Below, in pieces: positions 25,913 to 33,428 of a stretch of 64,000 nt of DNA. The stretch's first letter is position 1, and the number at the start of each line of letters is the position of its first letter. Below the pieces are notes generated by a model. The model was given only the letters and a program-made list of their open reading frames with translations. It did no database searches and was not told the origin of the DNA. Source of the stretch: Bacteroidales bacterium (GTDB lineage Bacteria; Bacteroidota; Bacteroidia; Bacteroidales; UBA932); the NCBI GenBank assembly GCA_017446775.1, contig JAFSQE010000033.1, forward strand, positions 16,020 through 80,019, given 5' to 3'. The translations under genes were made by a program, and so were the position numbers.

Positions 25913-26812
25913 ATGAAGGATGATATCGTCGTTATTAACAGTATTGCTGATTATTGCAAGTGGTGCGGATTCGAGGCGTTGAACCCGCTTTATACCATTG
26001 TCGATATGAGCGACCGTTCCAAGACTTATCCTGACACAAAAGTTAATCTTGGATTGTTTGCAATCTGGCTTGCGCGAGGAGAGGGCTATAGCATTGGTTA
26101 TGGCATGGGAACCTACGATTATAAGGATGGTGAGGTCGTCTGTTTCGCCCCTGGGCAGGTTGCACAGATCGATATCTTCGACCGATCTGCCGATAGCTCT
26201 ATTGGATTGGTGTTTCACCACGATTTGCTCCTAGGTACACCCCTGGGGGCCAAGATATCTCACTATTCATTCTTCTCTTACGGCCAAAATGAGTCGCTGA
26301 GCCTAAGCCCGATCGAGGAGATACAGTATATGAGTATCCTCAATGTCATTGGCGCAAGTTCGTCAGATTCTGTCTCTTCACAACACCGTCTTGAAATATG
26401 TGCCCACATAGAATCCCTGCTTGATTTATGTCAGCAAAGCTATGAGCGGCACAGCGCCAGAAGTAAAGAGAACGAAGATTTGTTGTCCAGATTTGAGTTA
26501 GTCCTTAATAAGTATTTCAAAGAAGGTCGCGCCGAGCAAGAAGGGTTCCCAACGGTGTCTTTTCTATCAGACAGTTTGAATCTCTCTCCCGGGTACTACG
26601 GCTCCCTTATTAAAAAAGAGACTGGCCTGACGGTACGCCAGTACATCAAGTACAAAATCATTGTCATTGCGAAACTGGAGTTGCTTGGCAGTACACTGCC
26701 GGTGTCCGAAATAGCCCGCAAGGTTGGATTCATTTACCCTCAGCATTTCTCCCGCCTTTTCAAGACAATTGTCGGGATGTACCCCGACGCTTACCGTAAA
26801 AGATTTCGATAG
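25913..26812 (+). CDS. AraC-family transcriptional regulator
   Basis: I place the start at ATG 25913 (MKDDIVVINSIADYCKWCGF), giving 299 residues. The frame is open back to a GTG at 25829, but that codon is part of the GTGACC repeat and lies upstream of the promoter. The N-terminal sensing domain (residues 1-165) is followed by two helix-turn-helix motifs at the C-terminus: VSFLSDSLNLSPGYYGSLIKKETG and VSEIARKVGFIYPQHFSRLFKTIVGMYPDAYRK. It probably controls the flavodoxin-like gene 15 bp downstream. Base composition is more AT-rich than most neighbours. Confidence 0.9.
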   Translation: MKDDIVVINSIADYCKWCGFEALNPLYTIVDMSDRSKTYPDTKVNLGLFAIWLARGEGYSIGYGMGTYDYKDGEVVCFAPGQVAQIDIFDRSADSSIGLVFHHDLLLGTPLGAKISHYSFFSYGQNESLSLSPIEEIQYMSILNVIGASSSDSVSSQHRLEICAHIESLLDLCQQSYERHSARSKENEDLLSRFELVLNKYFKEGRAEQEGFPTVSFLSDSLNLSPGYYGSLIKKETGLTVRQYIKYKIIVIAKLELLGSTLPVSEIARKVGFIYPQHFSRLFKTIVGMYPDAYRKRFR

Positions 26813-26827
26813 TTTCAATAGTACTAT

Positions 26828-27415
26828 ATGAAAAAGCTTATAATTACAATAATGCTAGTGCTAGCCTTCATAGGCTGCGCAGGACAGAACAAGACAAAAG
26901 AAGATAAGGATATGAACGCAATCGTGATTTTCTTCTCTCACGCCGGGGAGAATTACGCAGTCGGCAATATTGATGTTGGCAATACCAAGATTGTGGCTGA
27001 TTATATCTCTGAATTAACTGGCGCAGACCAGTTCGAGATTGTGGCCGAGAAGGACTACGATATGCCCTACAACAAGCTTATCCAGGTTGCCAAAGAAGAG
27101 GCCAATAACGGTGAACTGCCGGCCTACAAGGGCGATATTGACGTATCTAAATACGACACTATCTTCATCGGTGGTCCCATCTGGTGGGGCACCTATCCCC
27201 AGGTGATGTTCACCTTCTTCCGGGACCACGACCTGAATGGTAAAACCATCATTCCGTTTGTTACCCACGAGGGTAGCGGACTCGCTTCCACGGTCTCCGA
27301 CATCAAGAAGGCCTGGCCCAATGCCACTGTGAAGAACGGCTTCGCTATCTATGGCCACGAAGTCCGCAGCGGCAAGGCCAAGGTGGAGAAGTGGATTAAA
27401 GGATTGGAACTGTAA
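26828..27415 (+). CDS. Flavodoxin-like lipoprotein
   Basis: The protein has 195 residues. The lipobox LAFIGC (Cys17) predicts a lipid anchor. The mature part is a flavodoxin fold of the short NAD(P)H:quinone-type class: IVIFFSHAGENYAVG as the phosphate loop, then TIFIGGPIWWGTYPQ and FVTHEGSGLAS. It would bind FMN and act as an electron carrier or quinone reductase at the membrane. AraC-type regulators next to such flavodoxins are common in Bacteroidales and are often linked to quinone or oxidative stress; that role is inferred. Confidence 0.88.
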   Translation: MKKLIITIMLVLAFIGCAGQNKTKEDKDMNAIVIFFSHAGENYAVGNIDVGNTKIVADYISELTGADQFEIVAEKDYDMPYNKLIQVAKEEANNGELPAYKGDIDVSKYDTIFIGGPIWWGTYPQVMFTFFRDHDLNGKTIIPFVTHEGSGLASTVSDIKKAWPNATVKNGFAIYGHEVRSGKAKVEKWIKGLEL

Positions 27416-27447
27416 ATTCGGATTTATCGCTCTCCTGTTCTCTTTTG

Positions 27448-27464
27448 GTGACCAAATGGTGACC
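27448..27464. repeat. GTGACC repeats at the tRNA-proximal end of the island
   Basis: GTGACCAAA occurs at 27448 and 27459, and a related GTGATG is at 27472. The hexamer and its CAAA flank match the repeats at 25789-25834, 1.65 kb away. Confidence 0.6.
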
Positions 27465-27483
27465 AAATCTGGTGATGAACAAG

Positions 27484-27502
27484 CCCTTCCCTGGGGGAAG
27501 GG
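27484..27502 (+). terminator. GC-rich hairpin after the flavodoxin gene
   Basis: CCCTTCCC and GGGAAGGG form an 8-bp stem with a 3-nt loop 69 bp after the stop. No T-run follows directly, so it may stall or protect the mRNA end rather than terminate. Confidence 0.4.
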
Positions 27503-27532
27503 TGTGGGATGGGGTAGGAAATAGGTGCCGTC

Positions 27533-27576
27533 AGGCACAAAAAGAGCAGCGAATATTCGCTGCTCTTTTTGTGCCT
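27533..27576. terminator. Perfect 44-bp palindrome, bidirectional terminator overlapping tRNA 3' end
   Basis: Positions 27533-27554 are the exact reverse complement of 27555-27576. The core stem GAGCAGCGAAT is flanked by A5 and T5 tracts, so it can end transcription from both sides: flavodoxin on plus, tRNA-Leu on minus. Its outer arm (27572-27576) is the last five bases of the tRNA. A second GTGCC at 27525-27529 can pair with the GGCAC at 27534-27538, giving an alternative small hairpin. Confidence 0.8.
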
Positions 27577-27583
27577 CGGGCGG
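27571..27583. repeat. att-like core in tRNA-Leu 3' end
   Basis: GTGCCTCGGGCGG covers the 3' acceptor strand and part of the T-arm; an identical copy lies at 25670-25682. Confidence 0.6.
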
Positions 27584-27656
27584 GAATCGAACCCGCACGG
27601 CCTTTTCGGGCCAAGGGATTTTAAGTCCCTCGTGTCTACCATTCCACCACCAAGGC
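27572..27656 (-). tRNA. tRNA-Leu(UAA)
   Basis: The 85-nt minus-strand sequence folds into acceptor GCCTTGG/CCGAGGC, anticodon loop CTTAAAA with anticodon TAA, a long variable arm GGCCCGAAAAGGCC typical of Leu, and T-arm GCGGG-TTCGAAT-CCCGC. The discriminator base is A and CCA is not encoded. A -7 promoter box lies just upstream. Confidence 0.96.
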
Positions 27657-27668
27657 CTAGTGTAGGCG

Positions 27669-27676
27669 CAAAGGTA
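27669..27676 (-). promoter_or_regulatory. -7 element of tRNA-Leu promoter
   Basis: On the minus strand this reads TACCTTTG, 12 bp before the tRNA 5' end, consistent with a transcript starting a few bases ahead of the mature tRNA. Confidence 0.55.
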
Positions 27677-27685
27677 ATACTTTTC

Positions 27686-27716
27686 TTTGGCTTTTGGAAA
27701 AAGGTTTCTAATTTTA
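27686..27716 (+). promoter_or_regulatory. Promoter of the S46 peptidase gene
   Basis: TTTG at 27686-27689 and TAATTTTA at 27709-27716 are 19 bp apart. The ATG follows 7 bp later, so the leader is at most a few bases. Confidence 0.5.
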
Positions 27717-27723
27717 CAAGGTT

Positions 27724-29739
27724 ATGAATAAACGACTACTGATATTGCTGCTGGCGCTCTTACCCATTTCGCTGGCGGCCGACGAGGGGATGTGGATGGT
27801 GAACGCCATCTCCCGAGCACTGGAAGCAAACATGCAAAAGGCCGGATGCCAGTTAAGCGCCGGCGAAATCTATAACGAAGAGAAGGTCTCGCTCAGCGAC
27901 GCGATTGTCTCACTGGACTTTGGCTGCACCGGCAGCATGGTGTCGCCCGATGGCCTGCTTATCACCAATCACCACTGCGCCTATAGTGACGTGCACGAAC
28001 TGAGTACGGCAGAACACAACTATCTGGAAGAGGGTTTCTGGGCGCTGGGCCGCAGCGAAGAGATACCGATTCCCGGCAAGAAGGCTTACTTTCTGAAGCG
28101 GGTTGTGGATGTCACCGACGAGGTGGCGGCACTGTCCGATGAACTTCAGATACAGGGCAAACCGTTTGGCATGCGCAAGTTAAGTTACGTTCTGGAGAGT
28201 CGCTATGCCAAACAGACCGGCCTGGAGGCGGCCCTGAGTTCTATGTGGTCGGGCTCCAGGTATTACATGGCGCTCTATGAAGTCTATTCCGACCTGCGCC
28301 TGGTGGCTGCGCCGCCCGTAAGCATTGCCGCCTTCGGTGGCGACGAAGACAACTGGGAGTGGCCGCAGCACAAGTGCGATTTTGCCCTGTACCGCATATA
28401 CGCCGGCAAGGACGGCAAACCGGCCGCGTATTCTCCCGACAATGTGCCCCTCTCGCCCAGGCGCTATCTTACAATCAGCACAAAAGGATATGAGCCGGGC
28501 GATTATGCGATGGTGATGGGCTATCCCGGCCGCACAGAGCGCTACAGCGCATCTTCCAAGGTACGTCATGCCACAGAGGTCTCGCTGCCCATATCCAACC
28601 TCACCCGCGCCGCGCAGATGGAGATTATCCGCCGCCATATGGATGCCGACCCCGCCGTAAGGCTGAAGTATTCCGACTACTTCTTCTCGCTGAGCAACGT
28701 GCAGGAGCTGCAGGAGGGCGAGGTGGAGTGCTGCCGACGCTTTGGCGTTGCCGATGCCTTAAGGCAGATGGAGGCCGGTATCCCGGCTCTGGATTCGCTG
28801 GTGCCGGTCCTTGACAGGCAGTATGTGGCCATAACAAAGGCCGATCAAGACCGCGCCTGGTATCGTGAGACACTGATTCGCGGCACCCGCATCGCGCGAA
28901 TTGCAACCCGCCTGCATTCCCTGCGGCACAAGCACGAACCAGAACGCGAGGCGCAGGTGCACGAAACCAACAGGCAGGAATACGAACAGCTGGACCTTGA
29001 AGTAGAGAAGGATCTGTTCCGATACAGCGTCGCACAATACTACCAGCATGTAGACAGCACCTACTGGGGCCCATTCCAGAAAGAGCTCAAGGCGCAGTTT
29101 GGAGGCGATTACGATGCCCTTTGCGAATCGATATGGGTAGACCGCCCGATGACAGAAGAAGATGGCGTGTTCCGCTTCCTTACCGACGTGAGCATAGTGG
29201 AGTTCAACCGCGCCGTGGACAATGCTCAGAAGGATGCCCCGACTGGCAACCTCAACCGGGATTACACCCGCGCCCTGTATCAATACCGCCTGCAGAACAA
29301 CATCCCGCAGTATCCTGATGCCAACAGCACCATGCGCCTGACCTTCGGCACGGTTAAGGGGTACTCCCCCCGCGACGGCGTTGTGGGGCTGCACAAGAGC
29401 ACCCACAAGGGAATATTGGCAAAGAGCAATCCCGCCAACTACGATTTCTGCCTCAAACCCGAATGGGAGAACCTCCTTAAAGCGGAGTCTGTCCCCATGG
29501 GCGTAAACTTTCTCACAAACAACGATATCACTGGCGGCAACTCGGGCAGTCCGGTGCTTAACGCGCAGGGCGAGATAATAGGTCTGGCGTTTGACGGTAA
29601 CAAAGAGTCGCTTGCATCCAATTATTATTTCACGGAACCCACCAACCGTTGTGTATGTGTGGATATCCGCTTTGTACTCTGGACATTGCGCAACTACGCC
29701 GGCATGGGTTACATCGTAGACGAAATCACCACCAAATAA
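27724..29739 (+). CDS. S46 family dipeptidyl peptidase, DPP7-like
   Basis: The protein has 671 residues with a short signal peptide (residues 1-18, LLPISLAADEG). The triad is His in TNHHCAYS, Asp in GGDEDNWEWPQ, and Ser in TGGNSGSPV. These enzymes release dipeptides from the N-terminus of peptides in the periplasm and feed amino-acid-fermenting Bacteroidales. The residue 18 after the catalytic Ser is Gly in AFDG; in characterised enzymes Gly there goes with DPP7 (hydrophobic P1) and Arg with DPP11 (acidic P1). I therefore predict DPP7-type specificity. The length is slightly under the usual 700-720. Confidence 0.93.
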   Translation: MNKRLLILLLALLPISLAADEGMWMVNAISRALEANMQKAGCQLSAGEIYNEEKVSLSDAIVSLDFGCTGSMVSPDGLLITNHHCAYSDVHELSTAEHNYLEEGFWALGRSEEIPIPGKKAYFLKRVVDVTDEVAALSDELQIQGKPFGMRKLSYVLESRYAKQTGLEAALSSMWSGSRYYMALYEVYSDLRLVAAPPVSIAAFGGDEDNWEWPQHKCDFALYRIYAGKDGKPAAYSPDNVPLSPRRYLTISTKGYEPGDYAMVMGYPGRTERYSASSKVRHATEVSLPISNLTRAAQMEIIRRHMDADPAVRLKYSDYFFSLSNVQELQEGEVECCRRFGVADALRQMEAGIPALDSLVPVLDRQYVAITKADQDRAWYRETLIRGTRIARIATRLHSLRHKHEPEREAQVHETNRQEYEQLDLEVEKDLFRYSVAQYYQHVDSTYWGPFQKELKAQFGGDYDALCESIWVDRPMTEEDGVFRFLTDVSIVEFNRAVDNAQKDAPTGNLNRDYTRALYQYRLQNNIPQYPDANSTMRLTFGTVKGYSPRDGVVGLHKSTHKGILAKSNPANYDFCLKPEWENLLKAESVPMGVNFLTNNDITGGNSGSPVLNAQGEIIGLAFDGNKESLASNYYFTEPTNRCVCVDIRFVLWTLRNYAGMGYIVDEITTK

Positions 29740-29751
29740 ATACCGACAACC

Positions 29752-30888
29752 ATGAAAAATATCGTCCTGACAGCCCTGGCCGCACTGCTTGTGGTCGGCT
29801 GCTCGCCCAGGCAGAGCCGCATCACAGTCTCAGGCCTTGACCCGGCCCGTTTCGACAGCACCTACAACGACCTCCCGGTGGCACTGTACACCCTTAAAAA
29901 CGATGCGGGGATGGAGGTGTGCATCACCAACTTTGGCGGGCGAATCGTATCGATAGCAGTTCCCGACAGGAATGGTGCGATGTGCGACGTGGTGCTTGGC
30001 TTCGACAATATCGCCGATTATTTCCCCGAGAACAATTCGTCTAACTTCGGGGCGGTGATAGGGCGCTACGGCAACCGCATCGATCAGGGGCGCATAACAA
30101 TCGACGGTGAGACCTACCAGCTGCCGCGCAACAACTACGGACACTGCCTGCACGGCGGCGACAATGGCTGGCACTATCGCGTTTTCGAGGTTGTCGAGGC
30201 CGATGAAAGCCACATCAGGCTGGCGCTGGAGTCACCTGACGGCGATGCCGGTTTCCCCGGTACTGTTAAGGCGGCCGTGACCTATACCCTTACAGACGTC
30301 AATGCCCTGGACATAGCTTACGAAGCCACCTCCGACGCCCCCACGGTGATAAACATGACCAACCACTCATATTTCAACCTCTCCGGCGACCCCGACAACC
30401 ATACGATTCTGGACGATTATCTTACAATAAACGCATCCGGCTTCACCCCGATAGACGATACGTTCATGACTTCCGGCGAGATTGCAAAGCTCGAGGGGAC
30501 TCCGTTTGACTTCCGCACCCCGCACCTGATCGGAGAAAGGATAGATGCCGACAGCGAACAGCTGCGCAACGGCCACGGCTACGACCATAACTGGGTGCTG
30601 GACACAGGCGGTGACATCACGGCAGAGGCGGCAGAACTGTACTGCCCCGCCACCGGCATAGACATGAAGGTTTATACCACGGAACCTGGCCTCCAGGTAT
30701 ATGTGGGCAACTTTCTTGACGGCAGCGTGAAGGGTAAGAAAGGCATCTGCTACCAGCTGCGCACAGCCATCTGCATGGAGACGCAGCACTATCCCGATTC
30801 GCCCAATAAGCCGCAGTGGCCATCTGTTGAGCTGCGCCCCGGCGATACATACCGCAGCCACAGCATCTACGCTTTCTGTGTGAAATAG
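29752..30888 (+). CDS. Aldose 1-epimerase (galactose mutarotase), lipoprotein
   Basis: The protein has 378 residues. A lipobox LLVVGC (Cys about residue 16) indicates a lipid-anchored form, common in Bacteroidales. The mutarotase fold is marked by FGGRIVSI, NRIDQGRI, HCLHGGDNGWH with an active-site His, MTNHSYFNLSG with the second His, and the C-terminal Glu in QHYPDSPN...PSVELRPGD. It interconverts alpha and beta anomers of sugars outside the cytoplasm. Its stop abuts the purN stop with no gap. Confidence 0.92.
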   Translation: MKNIVLTALAALLVVGCSPRQSRITVSGLDPARFDSTYNDLPVALYTLKNDAGMEVCITNFGGRIVSIAVPDRNGAMCDVVLGFDNIADYFPENNSSNFGAVIGRYGNRIDQGRITIDGETYQLPRNNYGHCLHGGDNGWHYRVFEVVEADESHIRLALESPDGDAGFPGTVKAAVTYTLTDVNALDIAYEATSDAPTVINMTNHSYFNLSGDPDNHTILDDYLTINASGFTPIDDTFMTSGEIAKLEGTPFDFRTPHLIGERIDADSEQLRNGHGYDHNWVLDTGGDITAEAAELYCPATGIDMKVYTTEPGLQVYVGNFLDGSVKGKKGICYQLRTAICMETQHYPDSPNKPQWPSVELRPGDTYRSHSIYAFCVK

Positions 30889-31464
30889 TTAATTCTTGAG
30901 AAGAGTGCTCAGGTAGCCATCCACCACCTCGGGGAAGTGCTCCTGTTCCAGGAGATGGATCTTGGCGGCAATGTCAAGGGCGGTGTCGCACGGCAGCACT
31001 TCGCAGCGCGCCTGGAAGAGCGTCCTGCCGTGGTCGTACTGCTCGTCTACCAGATGTATCGTGATGCCGGTCTCGGCTTCACCGGCCGCCACCACCGCCT
31101 CGTGTACATGCATCCCGTGCATTCCCTTACCGCCGTATTTGGGCAGCAGGGCGGGGTGGATGTTGATTATCCTCCCGGGATAGGCCTGCACGATTGCCGG
31201 GGGTACCATCATCAGAAAGCCCGCCAGAATCAGCGCCCACGCATCGTATTTTTCGAGCAGGGAGGTCACGCGCCCGCCCCAGAGGTCGTCTTTTGTAAAG
31301 ACTTCTGCAGGGACACCCAGCCTTGCGGCGCGCTGCAGCACAAAGGCGTCGGGCCTGTTGCAGAACACGGCGGCAATCCTGAGCTGCGGGGAGTCTTTGA
31401 AATAGTCGATCAGGTTCTCGGCATTGGTGCCGCTGCCGGAGGCGAAAATTATAATGTTTTTCAT
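30889..31464 (-). CDS. purN: Phosphoribosylglycinamide formyltransferase
   Basis: The protein has 191 residues, standard for PurN. It transfers the formyl group from 10-formyl-THF to GAR in purine synthesis. The phosphate loop is ASGSGTNAENL, and the catalytic Asn-His-Asp set is in INIHPALLPKYGG and DEQYDHG. It is a single gene, divergent from acpP and convergent with the epimerase. Confidence 0.95.
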   Translation of the reverse strand: MKNIIIFASGSGTNAENLIDYFKDSPQLRIAAVFCNRPDAFVLQRAARLGVPAEVFTKDDLWGGRVTSLLEKYDAWALILAGFLMMVPPAIVQAYPGRIINIHPALLPKYGGKGMHGMHVHEAVVAAGEAETGITIHLVDEQYDHGRTLFQARCEVLPCDTALDIAAKIHLLEQEHFPEVVDGYLSTLLKN

Positions 31465-31469
31465 GACCC

Positions 31470-31477
31470 CAAAGTTA
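31470..31477 (-). promoter_or_regulatory. -7 element of purN
   Basis: On the minus strand this reads TAACTTTG and ends 5 bp before the purN ATG, predicting a leaderless or nearly leaderless transcript. Confidence 0.5.
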
Positions 31478-31492
31478 GCAAAACCGGGCGGA

Positions 31493-31524
31493 TTTGCTAA
31501 TCCGGAAAAAATGCATTAACTTTG
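31493..31524 (+). promoter_or_regulatory. Strong promoter of acpP-fabF
   Basis: TTTG at 31493-31496, a 20-bp spacer and TAACTTTG at 31517-31524 give the best consensus match in the window. The leader before the acpP ATG is about 58 nt. Confidence 0.8.
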
Positions 31525-31587
31525 CATCCAATTTTGCCGGAAAAGACAATACAAACAGATAACTATTAACTAATTAACAAAAACAAC

Positions 31588-31830
31588 ATGGAAGACATCG
31601 CTTCAAAAGTTAGCCGCATCATAGCAGATAAGCTGGGTCTTGATCCGAGTGAGGTTCGTCCCGAAGCTACACTCACCGGTGACCTTGGTGCAGACTCTCT
31701 TGATACTGTTGAACTCATTATGGAGTTTGAGACTGTTTTCAAAATTGACATCCCCGACAATATCGCAGAGAAAATATCCACCGTTGGTGATGCTATCAAA
31801 TTCATAGAAGATAACCTTCAAGCTGAGTAA
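31588..31830 (+). CDS. acpP: Acyl carrier protein
   Basis: The protein has 80 residues, is acidic, and carries the phosphopantetheine serine in [15 protein letters not shown]. It holds growing acyl chains for fatty acid synthesis in the cytoplasm. It is followed 2 bp later by fabF, the usual pairing. Confidence 0.97.
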   Translation: MEDIASKVSRIIADKLGLDPSEVRPEATLTGDLGADSLDTVELIMEFETVFKIDIPDNIAEKISTVGDAIKFIEDNLQAE

Positions 31831-31832
31831 CA

Positions 31833-33080
31833 ATGCAGTTGAAAAGAGTCGTTGTAACCGGCATCGGTACGATTAACCCGATCGGAAACGATGTTCCCGG
31901 CTTTTTCAAGTCCCTGGACGAAGGAAAAAGCGGTGCTTCTGCCATTACCCGGTTCGACTGTTCTCTTTTCAAGACGCGCTTTGCATGTCAGGTTTCTGAC
32001 TTCGACATAACTTCTTACGGCTTCACCACAAAGGACGCCAAGAAGTGCGACAGATTCTCCCAGATGGCCCTGGTCGCTGCAAAAGAGGCAATAGAGGATT
32101 GCGGGATGGATTTGGAGTCGGTCGATAAAGACCGTGTCGGCGTGGTGGTGAGTTCCGGTGTCGGTGGTCTGGAAACCATATTGACAGAAGCTGAGGACTA
32201 TATCCCGGGTGAACCCCCGAGATATAGTCCTTTTTTAATTCCAAAAATCATCACAGATATAGCTGCGGGGCATATCTCCATTCAATATGGGTTCCGCGGC
32301 CCCAACTTTGCCTATACCGCTGCCTGCTCTACAAGCGCGGTCTCCATCGCGGCAGGTGCCCAGTTTATCGAGACCGGGCGTGCCGATGTCATGATAGTTG
32401 GCGGGTCTGAAGCCCCTATCTGGGATGCCGGTGTAGGCGGGTTCAACTCTATGCGGGCCCTCTCTACCCGTAACGATGACCCTTGCGGTGCTTCCCGGCC
32501 TTTTGATAATGGGCGCGACGGATTTGTGATGGCAGAAGGGGCAGGTGTGTTGGTGCTTGAAGAGAAAGAGCATGCAATTGCTCGCGGTGCACATATCTAT
32601 GCAGAGCTGTTGGGCAGCGGCTTCAGTGCCGATGCCTACCACTTTACCGCTCCCGACCCGGAGGGTAAAGGCGCTGCGCTGTGCATGAGCAGGGCTCTTG
32701 CAGAGGCAAAGATCTCTCCAAAAGATATCGATTATATCAATACCCACGGCACCTCCACCCATCACGGAGATATCGCAGAGGTGATGGCAATCAAGAGCGT
32801 GTTTGGCGCAGATGCATCACATCCCAGTATAACCTCCACAAAATCGATGACAGGCCACCTTCTTGGTGCAGCCGGTGCTGTGGAGGCGATCGCCTGCATC
32901 CACTCGCTGCGCGACGGGATAATACCTCCCACTATCAACTTCGCAGAGGAGGATCCCGATATCGACTACAATCTCCATTTCGTGTTCAACTCTGCTGAGC
33001 GGCGCAAAGTCAATATCGCCCTTAGCAACAGCTTTGGCTTTGGCGGCCACAACTGCTGCCTGATCTTTGGCAAGATTTAA
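31833..33080 (+). CDS. fabF: 3-oxoacyl-[acyl-carrier-protein] synthase II
   Basis: The protein has 415 residues. The Cys-His-His triad is in TAACSTSAVSIAAG, HGTSTHHGD and KSMTGHLLGAAGAVE. It elongates acyl-ACP with malonyl-ACP. The C-terminal SFGFGGHN motif is intact. Its TAA stop lies within a 12-bp sequence that recurs at 37276. Confidence 0.97.
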   Translation: MQLKRVVVTGIGTINPIGNDVPGFFKSLDEGKSGASAITRFDCSLFKTRFACQVSDFDITSYGFTTKDAKKCDRFSQMALVAAKEAIEDCGMDLESVDKDRVGVVVSSGVGGLETILTEAEDYIPGEPPRYSPFLIPKIITDIAAGHISIQYGFRGPNFAYTAACSTSAVSIAAGAQFIETGRADVMIVGGSEAPIWDAGVGGFNSMRALSTRNDDPCGASRPFDNGRDGFVMAEGAGVLVLEEKEHAIARGAHIYAELLGSGFSADAYHFTAPDPEGKGAALCMSRALAEAKISPKDIDYINTHGTSTHHGDIAEVMAIKSVFGADASHPSITSTKSMTGHLLGAAGAVEAIACIHSLRDGIIPPTINFAEEDPDIDYNLHFVFNSAERRKVNIALSNSFGFGGHNCCLIFGKI

Positions 33081-33089
33081 TACGCAGTT
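33078..33089. repeat. Left copy of 12-bp direct repeat bounding the RAYT region
   Basis: TAATACGCAGTT overlaps the fabF stop codon and recurs exactly at 37276-37287, overlapping the guanine deaminase stop. The pair brackets 4.2 kb of unlike sequence. Confidence 0.55.
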
Positions 33090-33122
33090 CCGTAGGGCGT
33101 GTTGCCCAAGTGACTCACTGTT

Positions 33123-33136
33123 TGTTGCAGATAGAA
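33123..33136. repeat. Left copy of TGTTGCAGAYAGAA
   Basis: TGTTGCAGATAGAA here matches 34367-34380 (TGTTGCAGACAGAA) at 13 of 14 bases. Together the copies bracket element 1 and the RAYT gene. Confidence 0.4.
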
Positions 33137-33140
33137 AGTT

Positions 33141-33166
33141 ACCCGAGGTTCTCTTCGGGTTTTTGT
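33141..33166 (+). terminator. fabF terminator
   Basis: ACCCGA and TCGGGT form a stem followed by TTTTTG, 60 bp after the fabF stop. Confidence 0.75.
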
Positions 33167-33187
33167 TTTACAGGAGTACTGCATCTT

Positions 33188-33329
33188 CGCCAAACAGCCG
33201 CACACATGGCTGTTTGAGAATGGCATGAGAAGGTGAGATATGAGTCTGGGTATTCGATATAGGGTACTCGAGCACGTAACCTCGCCTTGTGTGACTACGT
33301 ATCGTATGTTGCCGTGCGGCTGTTTGGCG
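33188..33329. repeat. 142-bp REPIN-like element 1
   Basis: The ends are a perfect 16-bp inverted repeat: CGCCAAACAGCCGCAC at 33188-33203 and its reverse complement at 33314-33329. The left end also forms a local hairpin, CAAACAGCC (33191-33199) with GGCTGTTTG (33208-33216). Element 2 at 37097-37238 has the same length and orientation. With the RAYT gene starting about 100 bp away, this fits a REP doublet (REPIN). The 33081-33428 gap holds only this element, the fabF terminator and a weak promoter. Confidence 0.72.
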
Positions 33330-33390
33330 ATAATGCGGGCAGAATGAAAAAGATTTGGATAATCCGGTAGCAATACCCAACTTTACGATA

Positions 33391-33398
33391 TACATTTG
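33391..33398 (+). promoter_or_regulatory. Possible -7 element of the RAYT gene
   Basis: TACATTTG matches TAnnTTTG 30 bp before ATG 33429. No good -33 element is seen. Confidence 0.35.
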
Positions 33399-33428
33399 AT
33401 CTAAAGTCATCGTATTGGTGGCGTAAGA

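Larger units (their letters stand above)
25670..27583. mobile_element. Candidate tRNA-Leu mini-island (no integrase) carrying araC-flavodoxin
   Basis: The 1.9-kb block lies on the 3' side of tRNA-Leu, where integrated elements sit, and ends at a 13-bp direct copy of the tRNA end. GTGACC repeats lie about 110-165 bp inside both ends (25789-25834 and 27448-27464), as arm-type integrase sites would. The cargo is two genes. No integrase or relic of one is visible, so it would be a deletion remnant or an element mobilised in trans. This is an interpretation of repeats only. Confidence 0.5.

Noticed and set aside
32797..32808. TGTTTGGCG inside fabF, matching part of the REPIN-like end
   Set aside because: Only nine bases match, with no second arm; it is coding for conserved FabF residues and is a chance match.
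33188..33329. The 142-bp elements as copies of one folded ncRNA
   Set aside because: Apart from the outer inverted repeat, I found no internal stem kept in the same register in both copies, so there is no covariation evidence.
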